Shown in pieces: positions 12,658-23,756 of a stretch of DNA of 64,000 bases. The stretch is taken from the NCBI GenBank assembly GCA_003194525.1, contig NBIV01000017.1:310001-374000 (forward strand), in the 5' to 3' direction. Below the pieces are notes generated by a model. That model made no database searches, was not told the DNA's origin, and saw only the letters and a list, made by a program, of their open reading frames with translations. This DNA is from Gracilariopsis chorda (lineage: Eukaryota; Rhodophyta; Florideophyceae; Gracilariales; Gracilariaceae). The position numbers and the translations under genes were made by a program. Positions within the stretch are counted from its first letter, which is position 1. Every line of letters begins with the position of its first letter.

Positions 12658-13222
12658 TCATATCTATAATATTAATAGGACAGAAATGAGAAAGGTCAAG
12701 AAGATGGGAAGGCAAGTGTTAAGAACAAAGGTGTACAGACGGTAACTAGAAGATAATATTATTCCTTCCTGCAGTGTTATGGACTGCGTTCCCATTCGTA
12801 TCAACAATTGATCTGCAGTCTTGATCCAAATCAGTAATAGAAGCTAAGAAACCTGGAACGGATTGTGCAGTCCTAGTTAGATATCACACATCCGGTGAAA
12901 ATTTTCATCCCCTTGTGTTTGACATCGCTCAACTAATGTGACCTCCACTTTCAAGATTTGTGTATCGTTCAAGTCATGCTTTTTCTGTTCTCGCTGCTTT
13001 TCTAATAGTACTAGCTAGAAAGTACTAGAGAGCTTACGTATGCGCGGAATTCTGCGAGCCACTCACAGAATTCCGGCACGTTTGCATGCCCACGTGTAAA
13101 CTAAAATTGATACAGAATTCTGTTGTCGGAGGGTTTACGCAAGCACGCACAAGTTGACTCTTGAGTATTACGTAGGAAGGCCTCAGCATCTGTCATGCTC
13201 CGGGACTCTGGCAGCAGCCACC
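12658..13222. other. Intergenic, one short palindrome
   Basis: No gene recognised. A 10-bp inverted repeat CGGAATTCTG (13,045-13,054) / CAGAATTCCG (13,066-13,075) is present, with another ACAGAATTCTGT palindrome near 13,115. These may lie in the upstream terminal region of the Harbinger element that follows, but no matching terminal inverted repeat was found on its far side. Confidence 0.3.
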
Positions 13223-14327
13223 ATGTCTGGTCATCGCCAAAAAGACCACAGTCTAGTTGCAATTGTAACTAGATTCCTCACTTCTACTTGCGCGTTACAA
13301 GCTGTCGTTCGCAAGCGTAATGTGCACAAAGCCTCTGACTTTTGCTGGGACCACGAGTTATTGCAGCTTGCGCAATACTACATGCGCCGTCGTGATAACT
13401 ACACCAATCACCTCCGCCGTCGCAACCGTGTATCTCTTACTGACTTTACATTTAACTTCAATTCGCTTAGTGACTTAGATTGTCTAACCCAATTTCGTTT
13501 TTGTAAAGGTGATCTTACTAAGCTCTTTCCTGTTATGGCTTGGCCCTCTGTTAAGACTTCAACTACCCGTAATCGGTACGCCTGCACACCTGTTTTAGCC
13601 ACTTGCGTCGTACTTCGTCGACTTGCCACTCCAGCGCGTTGGGTAGACTTTGAAGAGCTCTTTGGCAAGCACGCGTCACAACTCTCCGAGATCGTTTGGG
13701 AAACGATAGAGGTATTGCTTGATGCAAGAAAGCATTTGCTCACGAGCCCTATCAGCGCCGAATTTATCAGTGCAAGACTGCCTCTGTACGCGGAAGCGAT
13801 TAATAGAAGGTCCAATACGTTGTCAAACTGGGTCGGATTTATAGACGAGACTGTGCTTGGCATAGTACGGCCAAAGAGTAACCTTGCGCAGCGTGTCGCC
13901 TATAACGGACATAAGCGCAAGCATGCCCTTAAGTACCAAGCCGTAAATACCCCCGATGGACTTGTCATGCACCTACATGGCCTACTCGAAGGGTGTAAAG
14001 ACGACTGGACCTTATACATTTGCTCCGGACTGGACGACGAATTGCCAGAAGTGCTGCAGCATCAAGACGTATCGTACTGTATATACGGAGACACGGGTTA
14101 CAAAGAGGTGGTTTATGGTGGTGCCCTTTCAAGGTGCAACCCTATCACCAGCACAGAAAGCTTTCAACAGCGCTATGTCAGGCGTACATATGAGCGTAGA
14201 GTGGGTTTTCAAAGAGCTCAAAATGTACTTTGCTACAGTGGACTTCAAGCGCAAGATGAAGGTTTTCGAATCACCTATCGGTGTGCTATACACAGCATCG
14301 ATGCTGTTGTCGAACTTCCGCAACTGA
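13223..14327 (+). pseudogene. PIF/Harbinger DDE transposase, frameshifted
   Basis: The start is the ATG at 13,223 in a strong context (GCAGCCACCATGTCT). The DDE nuclease (DDE_Tnp_4 type) is recognisable: NWVGFIDETVLGIVRP with the first catalytic Asp; QRVAYNGHKRKHALKYQAV and TPDGLVMHLHGLLEG, typical of Harbinger transposases; and GDTGY with the second Asp near 14,090. The third part, AQKAFNSAMSGVHMSVEWVF with the catalytic Glu, and the C-terminal LYTASMLLSNFRN lie in the next reading frame and end at TGA 14,325-14,327. One indel between about 14,100 and 14,125 therefore separates the second Asp from the Glu. All catalytic residues are still readable, so the lesion looks young. The Myb-like partner gene is convergent downstream. 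Confidence 0.85.
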
Positions 14328-14405
14328 TGCTATCCCAACCACATATCAAAGTACTTCGGTGTGCCTCCTCCCTCTCTTCAGGAGTATGTATCGCATAAAG
14401 AATAG

Positions 14406-14488
14406 CTCGCGGAGAGTCCCGAGGAGCGAGGAAAAAGTCCGCGTCCCGAGACGACCGAGGGCGCGAAGCGAGCGGAGCTCTCCGCGAG
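14406..14488. repeat. Inverted repeat between convergent Harbinger genes
   Basis: CTCGCGGAGAG (14,406-14,416) is exactly repeated in inverted form as CTCTCCGCGAG (14,478-14,488), around a GC-rich purine-heavy loop. It sits in the gap between the 3' ends of the transposase and the Myb-like gene. It may be a shared 3' end or transcription-termination structure, or simply a GC-rich repeat. Confidence 0.4.
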
Positions 14489-14566
14489 GAGAAAGTAGCG
14501 CGATTTTGATGGTAAAGGATGCAATTCGTTAATCCAAAAGGGCGATGGAGAGCAAAAAGGTTACTT

Positions 14567-15407
14567 TTACTTATGCTTAGCCAGTAGCTCCAGTAGCGCT
14601 TTATGCTTCTCCAACTCCAGCTTACTATGCTCGAGACGCTCTTCGCGTCGCTCTTCTCGCTCTAAGCGGCGCTCCTCTCTACCTTCCTCGCGCTCCTTCT
14701 TGCGCTCGATACAGTCCGCAATTGCGCGTTCCTGCTCAAAGACCAAGTGTTTGCGTTCGAGGTCTACGCGAGAAAGATCAGCCGCTTTGAGATGAGAGCC
14801 AAAGCGATCCATCTCACTCCCAACAACTGGCGGACCTCCGCTGCCCTTCTTGGCTCTCTTCCTGCTTCTGCTCCCCTTGTTCTTCTCAAGGTCCGAAGAC
14901 TCTCCATTTACTGATGCACCGCTGCTTCCGGCATCACTTACAGTCTTACGCTTTGTAGCAGCAGACACGAGAGTGGCACCCATGCGTTCCTTATCTTTTT
15001 CCTTCTTGCGTTCAGCCGTTGTCAGTGCCTTTTTCTGTGAGTCGTAATCGTCTTTTGTCTCCCGCATTGTCATGAGCAGATCGGCAAGCTCCCCCATCTC
15101 CCCTCCCCCCACTCCTGACAGCCACTGATTACCATCGTCAAGCTTGCAGTATTGCTCCTGCATACGCTTGTAGCGGTCTTGAAGTGGCTTGAAGTGGCTT
15201 CCAGCCTATAGGTACACCAGCAAAAGCAGAGTTTGCGTTGACCTTTGTGGCTGCCTCTTCAAACCGCTTTCTCGTCTCGCCATACGGAGGCGTATGCGCT
15301 CTCGCAGCTGCGACTTCGCGCGCATTGACAAGGCCTTGCACTGCTGTGTATCGCGACTTCTTTCCGAGGGTGAGGGGCACAGCTTCAACGACATAAACGT
15401 CTCCCAT
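14567..15407 (-). pseudogene. Harbinger partner protein (Myb/SANT-like), broken
   Basis: The upstream part (from 15,407) has TRKRFEEAATKVNAN and IGWKPLQ, a pattern found in the Myb/SANT- or trihelix-like DNA-binding proteins that accompany Harbinger transposases. The downstream part (ending 14,567) has KRMQEQYCKL, a Lys-rich nuclear-localisation-like stretch (NKGSRSRKRAKKGS) and a long Arg/Glu-rich coiled coil (EREEGREERRLEREERREER). The two parts are in different frames because GAAGTGGCTT is tandemly duplicated at 15,181-15,200. With a single copy the frame would run straight through WKPLQ into RYKRMQEQ. This partner normally helps import and target the transposase. Convergent placement with the transposase supports the assignment. 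Confidence 0.65.
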
Positions 15408-15617
15408 CGTGGCTGCGTACCGGTTGCTGGGCGTGGCTGTGTCGCGGTTGCTGGGCCGTATGATGCTCGTGGTGGTGCATGTAAGGTTAGCTCTTTACCG
15501 CGAAATTCGTGAAATGCATTACACGTGGTACTCCTAGCTTTACTCACGCGACTTCCGTAACGACGCACTATTCAGCATTATTCGTGAAGTCTTCGCTAGA
15601 GAATTATGCAAACTAAA

Positions 15618-16096
15618 TCTCAACACCCCACCCTTAATTATTTGCTCATGTATGAGGGGGGTGTTGTTGACTGAAGGGAGGCGTTGCGCCACAAATTCGC
15701 TTTGCACGCCCCCGTTTGCGCATGCAGAACGCCCATTTGGCGCAACGCCTCCCTACCATTTAAAAACTTCAGCAGCAGCAGCAGCAGCAGCAACAGCAAA
15801 GCTGGCTGCTTACTGGCTGGCACTCCCATAATGACTGCAGTGCCAGCCAGTTACAGAAAGCTACGTGTCGCGCTTTCCCCTCATTTGCTGACCTTGCAGT
15901 CAATCTAGTCACCTAAACACAAACTTTTACGGCTCCACATACGCTAGACGCCGCGGCACCCCGGGGTTCTACGAGCGCGATTGCGAGCGGAAGCGAGGAA
16001 AGTGCTCGGAGAGCCTTCGAACGCTACTGAATTAACAAAGCTACAAAAAAACGCGGCGTTGCAGCGCCGCCCACGGCCAAAGGCCGTGTCCACTTG
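15618..16096 (+). mobile_element. Non-autonomous Helitron unit A
   Basis: A 479-bp unit starting TCTCAACACCCCAC after an A and ending in two hairpins (16,053-16,070 and ACGGCCAAAGGCCGT at 16,073-16,087) plus GTCCACTTG. It also holds a perfect 16-bp inverted repeat (GGGAGGCGTTGCGCCA at 15,676-15,691 and its complement at 15,738-15,753), a CAG-repeat tract and a GGCTGGCACT/AGTGCCAGCC stem-loop. Units B and D have the same layout, and C shares its 5' and 3' ends. It has no coding capacity. The next unit starts immediately after CTTG. Confidence 0.7.
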
Positions 16097-16562
16097 TTTC
16101 ACCGCTATAAGTATTTAAACGCGTATGAGGGGGGGGGGGTTTTGATTGGATAGAGGCGCTGCGCCAATAAACCGCCCTGTATGCCCCTTTACGCGCATGC
16201 AAAACGGCCATTTGGCGCAAAACCCACCTACCATTTTAAAACTTCAGCAGCAGCAGGAGCAGCAAAGCTTCCTGCTTGCTGGCTGGCACTCCCATAATGA
16301 CTGCAGTGCCACCCAGTTACAGAAAGCAACGTGTCGCGCTTTCTTATCATTGGCTCGCACTGCAGTCAATTTAGGCACCTAAACACAAATCCATACGGCT
16401 CCACATACTCTAGGCGCCGCAGCGCCCCGTGGTTCCACGAGCCCTATTGAGAGCGGAAGCGAGGAAAGTGCTCGGAGAGCCTCCGAACGCTACGAAATAC
16501 ACAAAGCTACAAAAACAACGCGGCGCACAGAGCAGCCCACGGCCGAAGGTCATTTCCACTTG
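16097..16562 (+). mobile_element. Non-autonomous Helitron unit B
   Basis: A 466-bp unit parallel to A: GTATGAGGGGGG start region, inverted repeat around GGCGC/GCGCC, CAG tract, ACTCCCATAATGACTGCAGT stem-loop, CGGAGAGCCTCCGAACGCTAC stretch, and 3' end GGCCGAAGGTCATTTCCACTTG. The terminal hairpins are partly degraded compared with A and D. It is flanked directly by A and C. Confidence 0.65.
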
Positions 16563-17606
16563 TCTCCATTATAAGTATTTGTTCCTGTATGAGGGGGGTG
16601 TTCTTTATTGAATGGAGGCATTGCGCCACAAAATCTTCTTGCACGCCCCCGTTTGCCCATGCAAAACGCCCATTTGGCGCAACGCCTCCCTACCATTCAA
16701 AACAATTCAGCAGCAGCAGCAAAGCGTTCAGTTCATTAGCTGCTGCTGCTGCATGTTGACTGTGCAATGGCTGGTGAATGGCTTGCAATACAATCACATT
16801 GTAGTGCCAGCCACTCAGCAGCAAAAACCCAGCGGTTCATTCCGACAAGTGGCAAATTGCACTGCGCCAGTGCAGTGCATTCCAACACGTGGCAAATTGC
16901 ACTGCGCCAGTGCAGTGTATACTGAAGTTTCATTGCAGACATGCCTGCAACAGACGTATATACTGCACTGGCCCAGTGCCAAATGCATCTCGCTTGCTGA
17001 CCCTAACCACTATTTTCCATCACATTCAGGCTTGGCCAATAGCGCAGTGTCGTAACCTTTTGCTACTTTGGGCACTGTTTGCTGGCCTGGGACCTAGGCA
17101 AGGCCGAGCTCGTGTGCAGGTTGCCACAGGAGGAACCCACTAAGTACCACGGATCTGGGAAACGGCGATCAGGAAGTCTGAGGGCTTACCGGACCTAATA
17201 CCAGCTTGCTGTGCAGGGTCCGGGGCGGCCGCCGTGTCGTACCTCTTGGAGCCGGAAAGCACACTTCGGTGTGTGGGTAAAGGCAGACCAATCCTTACAA
17301 CCGGACGCGGGTTAAACATCAAACGTCTTGAAAACCGGCTGGGCACACTCCGCCCGTCATAATCCAACAGGAGTGTGTCGAGAGTCCCTGCGCTGCGCAC
17401 GACTGCATCGGGTAAATATAAGCCTTGCAGCAATATTTTTTTAATTGCTGCATGAGACTAAGCCCGGTGGGTGCAACGCAACAAACTGCAACCAGTTTTT
17501 TCACTTTTAACTTTGTGTTTTATTGGGAGTTACTCTGGAACTCTGGCAAATTTTTTAACGGTTTAAAAACATAGAATTATTATTTTCTTTTCTTTGGTAA
17601 ATTGAA

Positions 17607-19112
17607 ATGACGAGAGGAGGGCGACGTCTGAACTCTGGTGGCGTCCGATCTAACTCGGAAGGTGCCAGAGACAATTCTGGAGGTGCCAGGTTGAACGCAG
17701 GCGGTTCAAGGCAAAACGCTGGTGGTCGTCGCGTCGGCAGTGGTGGAGCACGGGCAGGATCTGGAAGACCCCGAAGAGCACCAGCTCTTCTAGCTCCAAA
17801 TGAGTTCGGAGTAAATGAGAGCGGAGCACACGTTCAAAGACCTATTGTTCCAGCGGTTGAAGAAGACGAAATTACTCCTGCACCTACTTCGGTTGCAGCA
17901 GCAGTTAGCACAATCGCCGCTGGAGCCAGTGGGTCTGCTGCCACAGGTCTACCAACAGCGTGCCCAATTCCTGGATTTCTGGAGTTTGTGAGAGGCCTTC
18001 CAAGTCACATTCCACCGCCTCCGATGCCTCCCCCTCTCCGACCGATGCCTGCAGAACAGATGCGTATTGCGATGGAGGTGGAAGAGGATGGTATCATCCC
18101 TGCTCCCTCACAGCCACCGCCATCACAGCAGCCTGCTCTGCCACAAGCTGAACAAGAGGAAGAACAGATGCCAGTCCCGATGGAAGTGGAAGAGGATGAG
18201 ATCACCCCAGCTCCCTCACACCCGCCGCCGCAGCCTGCGTTGCCACAAGCGGAACAGGAAGAACAACAGATGTCCATTCCGATGGAGGTGGAAGCGGATG
18301 AGATCACACCGGCTCCCTCACACCAGCCGCAGCATCAGCCACAGCAACAGCTTGATACGACAGTAATGCACTGTGCTGGGCGTCCTGATCGAGGACTCTA
18401 TCGCGTGTACTATGCGTGGGATTCCGTGGCAGCTCAGGCGAGGAATGATCCGGCCATCCGTGCAAGCGTGCCGGAGTTTGAGACGCTTCCCACTGCAGGT
18501 CAAAGGCGATGCGGAAGATGCGGCGAACACTCAAACACGCTCTCCTCCTGCCCGTACGCGGACTGGACATTGAAAATTCATAGCTGCAAGTATTGAGGTT
18601 GTGTTTTGCTTGGCACAGAGGTCACTGGAGTGTGCTGTGGAATGAAAAGAATGTCAGGATGGGGCGTCAAGTTCCGCGGAAGGCATAGCAGTGAGTTGGT
18701 TCCAAGTCGTTATAGCCTGAGAGCCTTCCACAGCCATTTCCTCAACTTGAATACGCTCTTCGCGACGACGCAAGCGTTCATGGACATGTCTTATGTGACG
18801 GGAGACGGTCCCCCCTTTCTCAGACTTGAGGGCAACGCAGCTCTCGCTCTGCCCACGCAGAACCAGAACAACACGCGCTACAGCTTTCTGTGGGGTACTG
18901 GTCCGCCTTCCTTGGATCCCTCTCACTATGCGCGTGCCAATTTGCGTGCGTTCATTCAAGACGTCAACGTACGAGACATCGTGCCAAAATTGTACGATGT
19001 GATCCAGCCCCAGCCAGACGTGGTGCGTGAGCGGTACCGATCCACGCTTAGCACGCAACAACAACAACAAAATGCAGATACCGCCGTCGATATCAGCATG
19101 CAGGCAGCATAA
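17607..19112 (+). pseudogene. Helitron ORF1: N-terminal zinc-binding Rep part
   Basis: The ATG at 17,607 opens a 501-codon frame with one TGA at 18,594-18,596. The N-terminus is Gly/Arg/Asn-rich with imperfect 8-residue repeats of the SGGARxN type (residues about 1-55). Then come three acidic-proline repeats, each with PMEVEEDEITPAPS-like sequence followed by QPALPQAEQEEEQ (about residues 155-250). A conserved domain starts at GRPDRGLYRVYYAWDS and has cysteines (CGRCGEHSNTLSSCP, then CKY-stop-G where related copies have CKYCG), typical of the Helitron N-terminal region. The frame ends at TAA 19,110-19,112. The same TAA exists in the decayed copy at 6,999-7,001, so it may be a genuine ORF end; the TGA is private to this copy and is probably a lesion. 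Confidence 0.75.
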
Positions 19113-19220
19113 GAGGAAGTAGTCGTACGTGGTTACGAAGGAACCCGAAGTGCCACAGTCAGTGCTCCTCACGCAGGTGCTGGGCCTCTCCCTGAAGATG
19201 CTCCTGGTGGAGGGCCAACC

Positions 19221-22200
19221 ATGATGAGAACGCTCGTCGTGGATCCAACTGGCCTGTATCGAGTGGAGTCTCAAGTACCGCGCTTGGTAGAAGGAACCGT
19301 AACCGAAGAGCACGCTGAAGTGAAGAGTGCTGCTGCTGTTGGAGCAGGGGCGACTGCGAATGCCGCAAACAATGCACAAGTGCGGTACCGACTTCTAAAA
19401 TCGGCATCCAAACTTGCAGAGAAGGGCAATTTCCCTCTTCTCTACCGTTACGGTAATCACCACGAACCGTTGGACATCGGCCTGTTCCTGGAGGCAAGGA
19501 ACTCCACACAGCAAAGCTCAGATCTCAACGTCAACGAGTGGATGCTCCGAAAGCTCACCTGGGCTAAGAACGCGAAGCGACGTTTGTACTCAGACAAAAT
19601 CCTCCTCAACAGTGGACCGTTGATGCAGATGTGGATGCTCCGCACGCACACAAACATTGAGGACATGCGACTACGTTTCCTGGAGAGAGAACAACAAGCA
19701 AGTATTGTACAAGAGCAAGAGATCCAGCAAGCAAAACAGCAAACAGCTCATGTTTCACCATCACAGTTCGCACAAATAGGACGCATATTTCTGCCCGATG
19801 ACTCGGTCAACTCAGCGGCATACTGGAAGAAAAAGCGCATGGATGTACAAGCGATCGTAGCGCGGAGAGGACCGCCTTCTCTGTTCATTACAATCACCAT
19901 GAACATCTGGAGAGAAGACATCCAGCGCCTTGGTATGGATACCAGCAATCGGAGCGCACTTACGGCACAGAGTAACCGCCCTCGACCGTTGGACCCACCT
20001 GATCTGATTGCAAGGGTGTACAAACAGTACGCAAACGACTTCATGAAGGACTTGGAGAAGAACTCGGAGCACATCTTCGGATTGAAGTGCCTGGGGCTTG
20101 CATCAAAGCTCGAGTTTCAGGAGTGCAATGTGCCCCATCACCACATGCTCGTGTGGCTCGAAGGAGGCGTGATTGAAGACGTTGATGTGATCGACGAGCT
20201 GATGCGTGCAGAACTTCCTCTTCCCGGTGAAGACGACGCATTGCGTGCCCTCATTCGTTCCATGCACAGGCACCGCCACTCCACCTATTGCCGGAATCGC
20301 GCTGGGCGTTGCAAGTTTGGATACGACCGCACCATGATTGTGCCGGAGACGTACATTGAAAAAGGCACGAATCGCGTGGTCTACCGCAGAAGAAGGCAAC
20401 ATGACCTCATGATAGTGCCGTACAACCCAACTCTGACCAAGAAGTACCGCTCTCATATCAACGTAGAGCGCACGCAAGGAGGGGGCGCAGTGGCTTATCT
20501 GATGAAGTACGCGTTCAAGCAGCCCAAAGCTCAGAAGGTGGTGCTCAACGTGAGTGGTGCTAATGAGACAGGCACACAAAACGAGCAGCAACAAGAGCCG
20601 CAGGTGCAGAACGACATTCGTGCATACATGCGAGCACGTGTGGTGGGCGCTGTCAATGCAGCTTGGAGAATTTTCGGGTTTCGACATGTTCACATCGTAC
20701 CAAAAGTAGAGCGACTGGCCATTCACTTAAAAGGAGAGCGCACATTTCTGCTGAGAGGTCCCAACCAGCTTCTTTCTGCATCACAGCCGTCTACACTGGA
20801 GAGATACTTTGCAAGGCCCGAAGCATACGCAAACCTCGACTACCTTTCGTACTTTGAAAAAGTTCGATTGTATCGCACGCTTCCAGCCCGCGTGCTTAAC
20901 CAATACGACGGAGACTGCACTCAGGTGCCCACAGATGACTGCGATCCGCCCATGTACGTGGTAGAGCGCACGGTAGACGAGCAGTGTGTCGCAAGGATCA
21001 GAGGTGTTTCACCGTCCGACATTGAGCTCTTTGCTCTGCACTTGCTGCTCATGAATCACGGCTGGAGCTCTTATGAAGACGCAAGGACTTTCAACGGACA
21101 GCAGTATGGAACGTATCGTGAAACTGCGATTGTAAGCGGACTGCTCGCGGACGGATCCCAGTTTGATATTGCATTCCAAGAAGCAGTGCAGATATACAGT
21201 ACGCCCTCCGAGCTACGACGTCTGGTTGTCACACTATACCAACAATGCGCAGACCCAGAAAAAATGGCCGTCGAAAACTGGGAGGCATTATGTAGCGACA
21301 TACATACAGGAGATGAGCAGCAACGAAAGCAAGAAATGTATCGAAGTGTGGTGGAGATCTCAGACCGGCACGGAGGACGACTGCTTCGCGATCACAGCTT
21401 CTTCTTCCAATACCTACAGCAGGATCATACAGCATTGACTGAGGCGAATCGAGCTACAACAACTCGAGACACACGAGTGGTGCGAAACTCGTCAACTTTG
21501 CAGTCAAGGTACGCCACCTTAAAACCTCGCCAAAGACAAGTCATTGACACCCTCATTGCAGCATTGCAACAACGACAGGCGCTGCAGGAGCGAACAAGCA
21601 CTCCTGGAAACGTGTTATTTGTGCAAGGATCCGCAGGAACTGGAAAGACATACGTGCTCAACCTCCTTCGTGATATCACTGAGTCGGAAGGAATGCTCGC
21701 CGAAATGATTGCTACAACAGGCATTGCAGGATTGTTGTACGAAGTTTGCCGCACTTTATATAGCCTGCTCGGACTGGGTGTAGCTGATAGGGACAGCACA
21801 AGCAACACTACAGCCACTTTGTCAAGGTACGGTCCCCGATCTCAACGTGCAGAACTGCTACGCGAAATACAAATGCTCGTCTTGGATGAGGCGTCCATGC
21901 TCTCAAGAAAGCTCTTAGAACTCATGGATGCGTTGCTCAAAGATCTTCGCTGCAGTGGAATGGAAAACCCACCTCCCTTTGGGGGCTTGACCATCGTTCT
22001 ATCGGGCAACTACTCCCAGCTGCTTCCAGTGGTGCCGCAGGTGTACATGGAGGCCGACCCAAGTGGAAATGTGAGACGAGTGTACACAAAAATTCTCAAC
22101 GAAGTGCCATGGAAGAGTGATCTGTGGACATTGTGCTCGGTTCAAGTGCTGTACCTCACGGAACAAGTACGCCAAGCCGATGATCCGGCATTTGCGTCGC

Positions 22201-23024
22201 TGTTACGTTCCATTGCACGAAACACAATATCCAACAACGCTCCACTACCACTCAGATCTACCGGTGGCATGCAAACCACCTACCAACTCCTGTGGAAGTG
22301 GCTCAAAACACGACGCAAGGAGGATGTGGATCTCAGCAAAATGCTCATTGCCTCCACAAATCAGTTGGTCGACGAACATAATGCGGCAGCGCTAGATCTG
22401 TTTCCTGGTGAGCGTTTCACTCTTCCGTCACCCACAACCGTGCAACCTGTTCTTGGACAGAACCCAGAGTCTGACTTCACCAGTACTATCGTCCCCGAGT
22501 TTGCATATCAGTATGCGCCTACTGGAGTACTGCCTCATAACTTGGACTTGAACATCATTGTGCCAGTTATGGTCATTCGGAACGTGCTGCATCCGGCTGT
22601 GGTCAACGGAAAGCTGTTCGTAGTCGTGCGTGTCGATCAATTTACGATGCAGGTGGCTCAATTCGACGAGAACAGACAGGTGCGCGAACGACAGCTCCTG
22701 CATCGTATCGACTTCGAGTTTTCTTTCGCAGACATTCGCATGATTCGAAGGCAGTTCCCCATTCGTCTTGCGTTTGCAGCTACAGTTCACAAAGGACAGG
22801 GATAAACCTTGGATGGCTTGGTTGTGGATGTACGATCCAACTTCTTCTGCGCCGGTCAGTTGTATGTCGCATTGTCGCGCGTTCGAAGGAACGAACATGT
22901 GCTACTCCTGCATGAACCGCACCTTACATCCACAAATGCGCACACAATTCATCCCATGCCTGTGGCCATCGCCAACCCAGGGCTGCCTGAAGCCATTCAG
23001 TTCTGCATCCCTCCACAACCATAA
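19221..23024 (+). pseudogene. Helitron ORF2: RepHel (HUH nuclease + PIF1-like helicase)
   Basis: ATG at 19,221; 1,267 codons with one in-frame TAA at 22,803-22,805, where the sequence context and relatives favour an original CAA. The Rep domain has the HUH-type motif (NVPHHHMLVWLEGG, codons 20,136-20,144) and the two-tyrosine motif YLMKYAFK (Tyr codons at 20,496 and 20,508). The superfamily-1 helicase has Walker A GSAGTGKT (21,627-21,650), Walker B LVLDEASML (21,885 on) and the C-terminal QLYVALSRVRR block typical of PIF1-like helicases, which lies after the premature stop. Rep nicks and joins single strands during rolling-circle transposition and the helicase unwinds. All motifs are intact, so only the stop separates this copy from a complete enzyme. 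Confidence 0.85.
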
Positions 23025-23171
23025 TCATATTTCTTGCGTTCTTCATTTATTGAATTAAACTACTTGCTTTACTGCTTTTGCTTTCTCCACCCTCTTCTTT
23101 CCTCACCGCTGTTTATCACTCCTCCACCGCGGCGTGCAGCGCCGCCCGCGGCCGAAGGCCGCTTCCTCTTG

Positions 23172-23640
23172 TCTCAACACCCCACTCTTAATGATTTACA
23201 CATGTATGAGGGGGGTGTTCTTGATTGACGGGAGGCGTTGAGCCAATAAACAGCCCTGTATGCCCCTCTATGCGCATGCAAAACTGCCATTTGGCGCAAC
23301 GCTTCCCTACCATTTAAAACATTCAGCAGCAGCAGCAGCAGCAAAGCTTGCTACTTACTGGCTGGCACTCCCATAATGACTGCAGTGCCAGCCAGTTACA
23401 AAAAGCAACGTGTCGCGCTTTCTCATCATTGGCTGGCACTGCAGTCAATGTAGGTACCTGAACAAAACCCCTAAGACTCCACATACTCTAGGTGCCGCGG
23501 TGCCCCGTGGTTCTACGAGTGCTATTGCGAGCGCAAGCGAACAAAGTGCTCGGAGAGCCTCCGAACGCTACTAAATACACAAAGCTACAAAAACAACGCG
23601 GCGCGCAGCGCCGCCCACGGCCAAAGGCCGTTTCCACTTG
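23172..23640 (+). mobile_element. Non-autonomous Helitron unit D
   Basis: A 469-bp unit beginning TCTCAACACCCCACTCTT directly after the CTTG of unit C. It has the inverted repeat GGGAGGCGTTG.../TTGGCGCAACG, CAG tract, GGCTGGCACT stem-loop, and ends with hairpins GCGGCG...CGCCGC (23,598-23,614) and ACGGCCAAAGGCCGT (23,617-23,631) plus TTCCACTTG. It is close to unit A along its full length. Confidence 0.7.
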
Positions 23641-23756
23641 TGTAACCTACCTAAGGATTGCTCTGACAACGAGCAAGTTGACCCCTTAGAATACATCAAT
23701 AAAAGCACATTTATTTCCCTCCAAACAACCAGCCAATGGTAATCAAAGGATTTGCC

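Larger units (their letters stand above)
16563..23171 (+). mobile_element. Autonomous-type Helitron unit C
   Basis: A 6.6-kb element. Its 5' part (16,563-17,080) has the TGTATGAGGGGGGTG start, the GGAGGC...TTGCGCCA / TGGCGCAACGCCTCC inverted repeat and CAG tract of units A, B and D. Its 3' end has two hairpins (23,129-23,145 and 23,148-23,162) followed by TTCCTCTTG at 23,171. Between them lie a leader with no gene recognised (17,080-17,606) and a Rep/helicase coding region (17,607-23,024) interrupted by three in-frame stops. Sharing of both ends with A, B and D shows those are its non-autonomous relatives. Confidence 0.75.

Noticed and set aside
15770-15800. CAG trinucleotide tract as an independent microsatellite or polyglutamine gene
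   Set aside because: It recurs at the same place in Helitron units A, B, C and D and is part of that repeat.
18594-22805. Reassigned stop codons (TAA/TAG as Gln) to explain in-frame stops in Helitron genes
   Set aside because: Most stops differ between copies, include TGA at Cys and Arg positions, and intact genes in the window end normally with standard stops. Decay explains the pattern.
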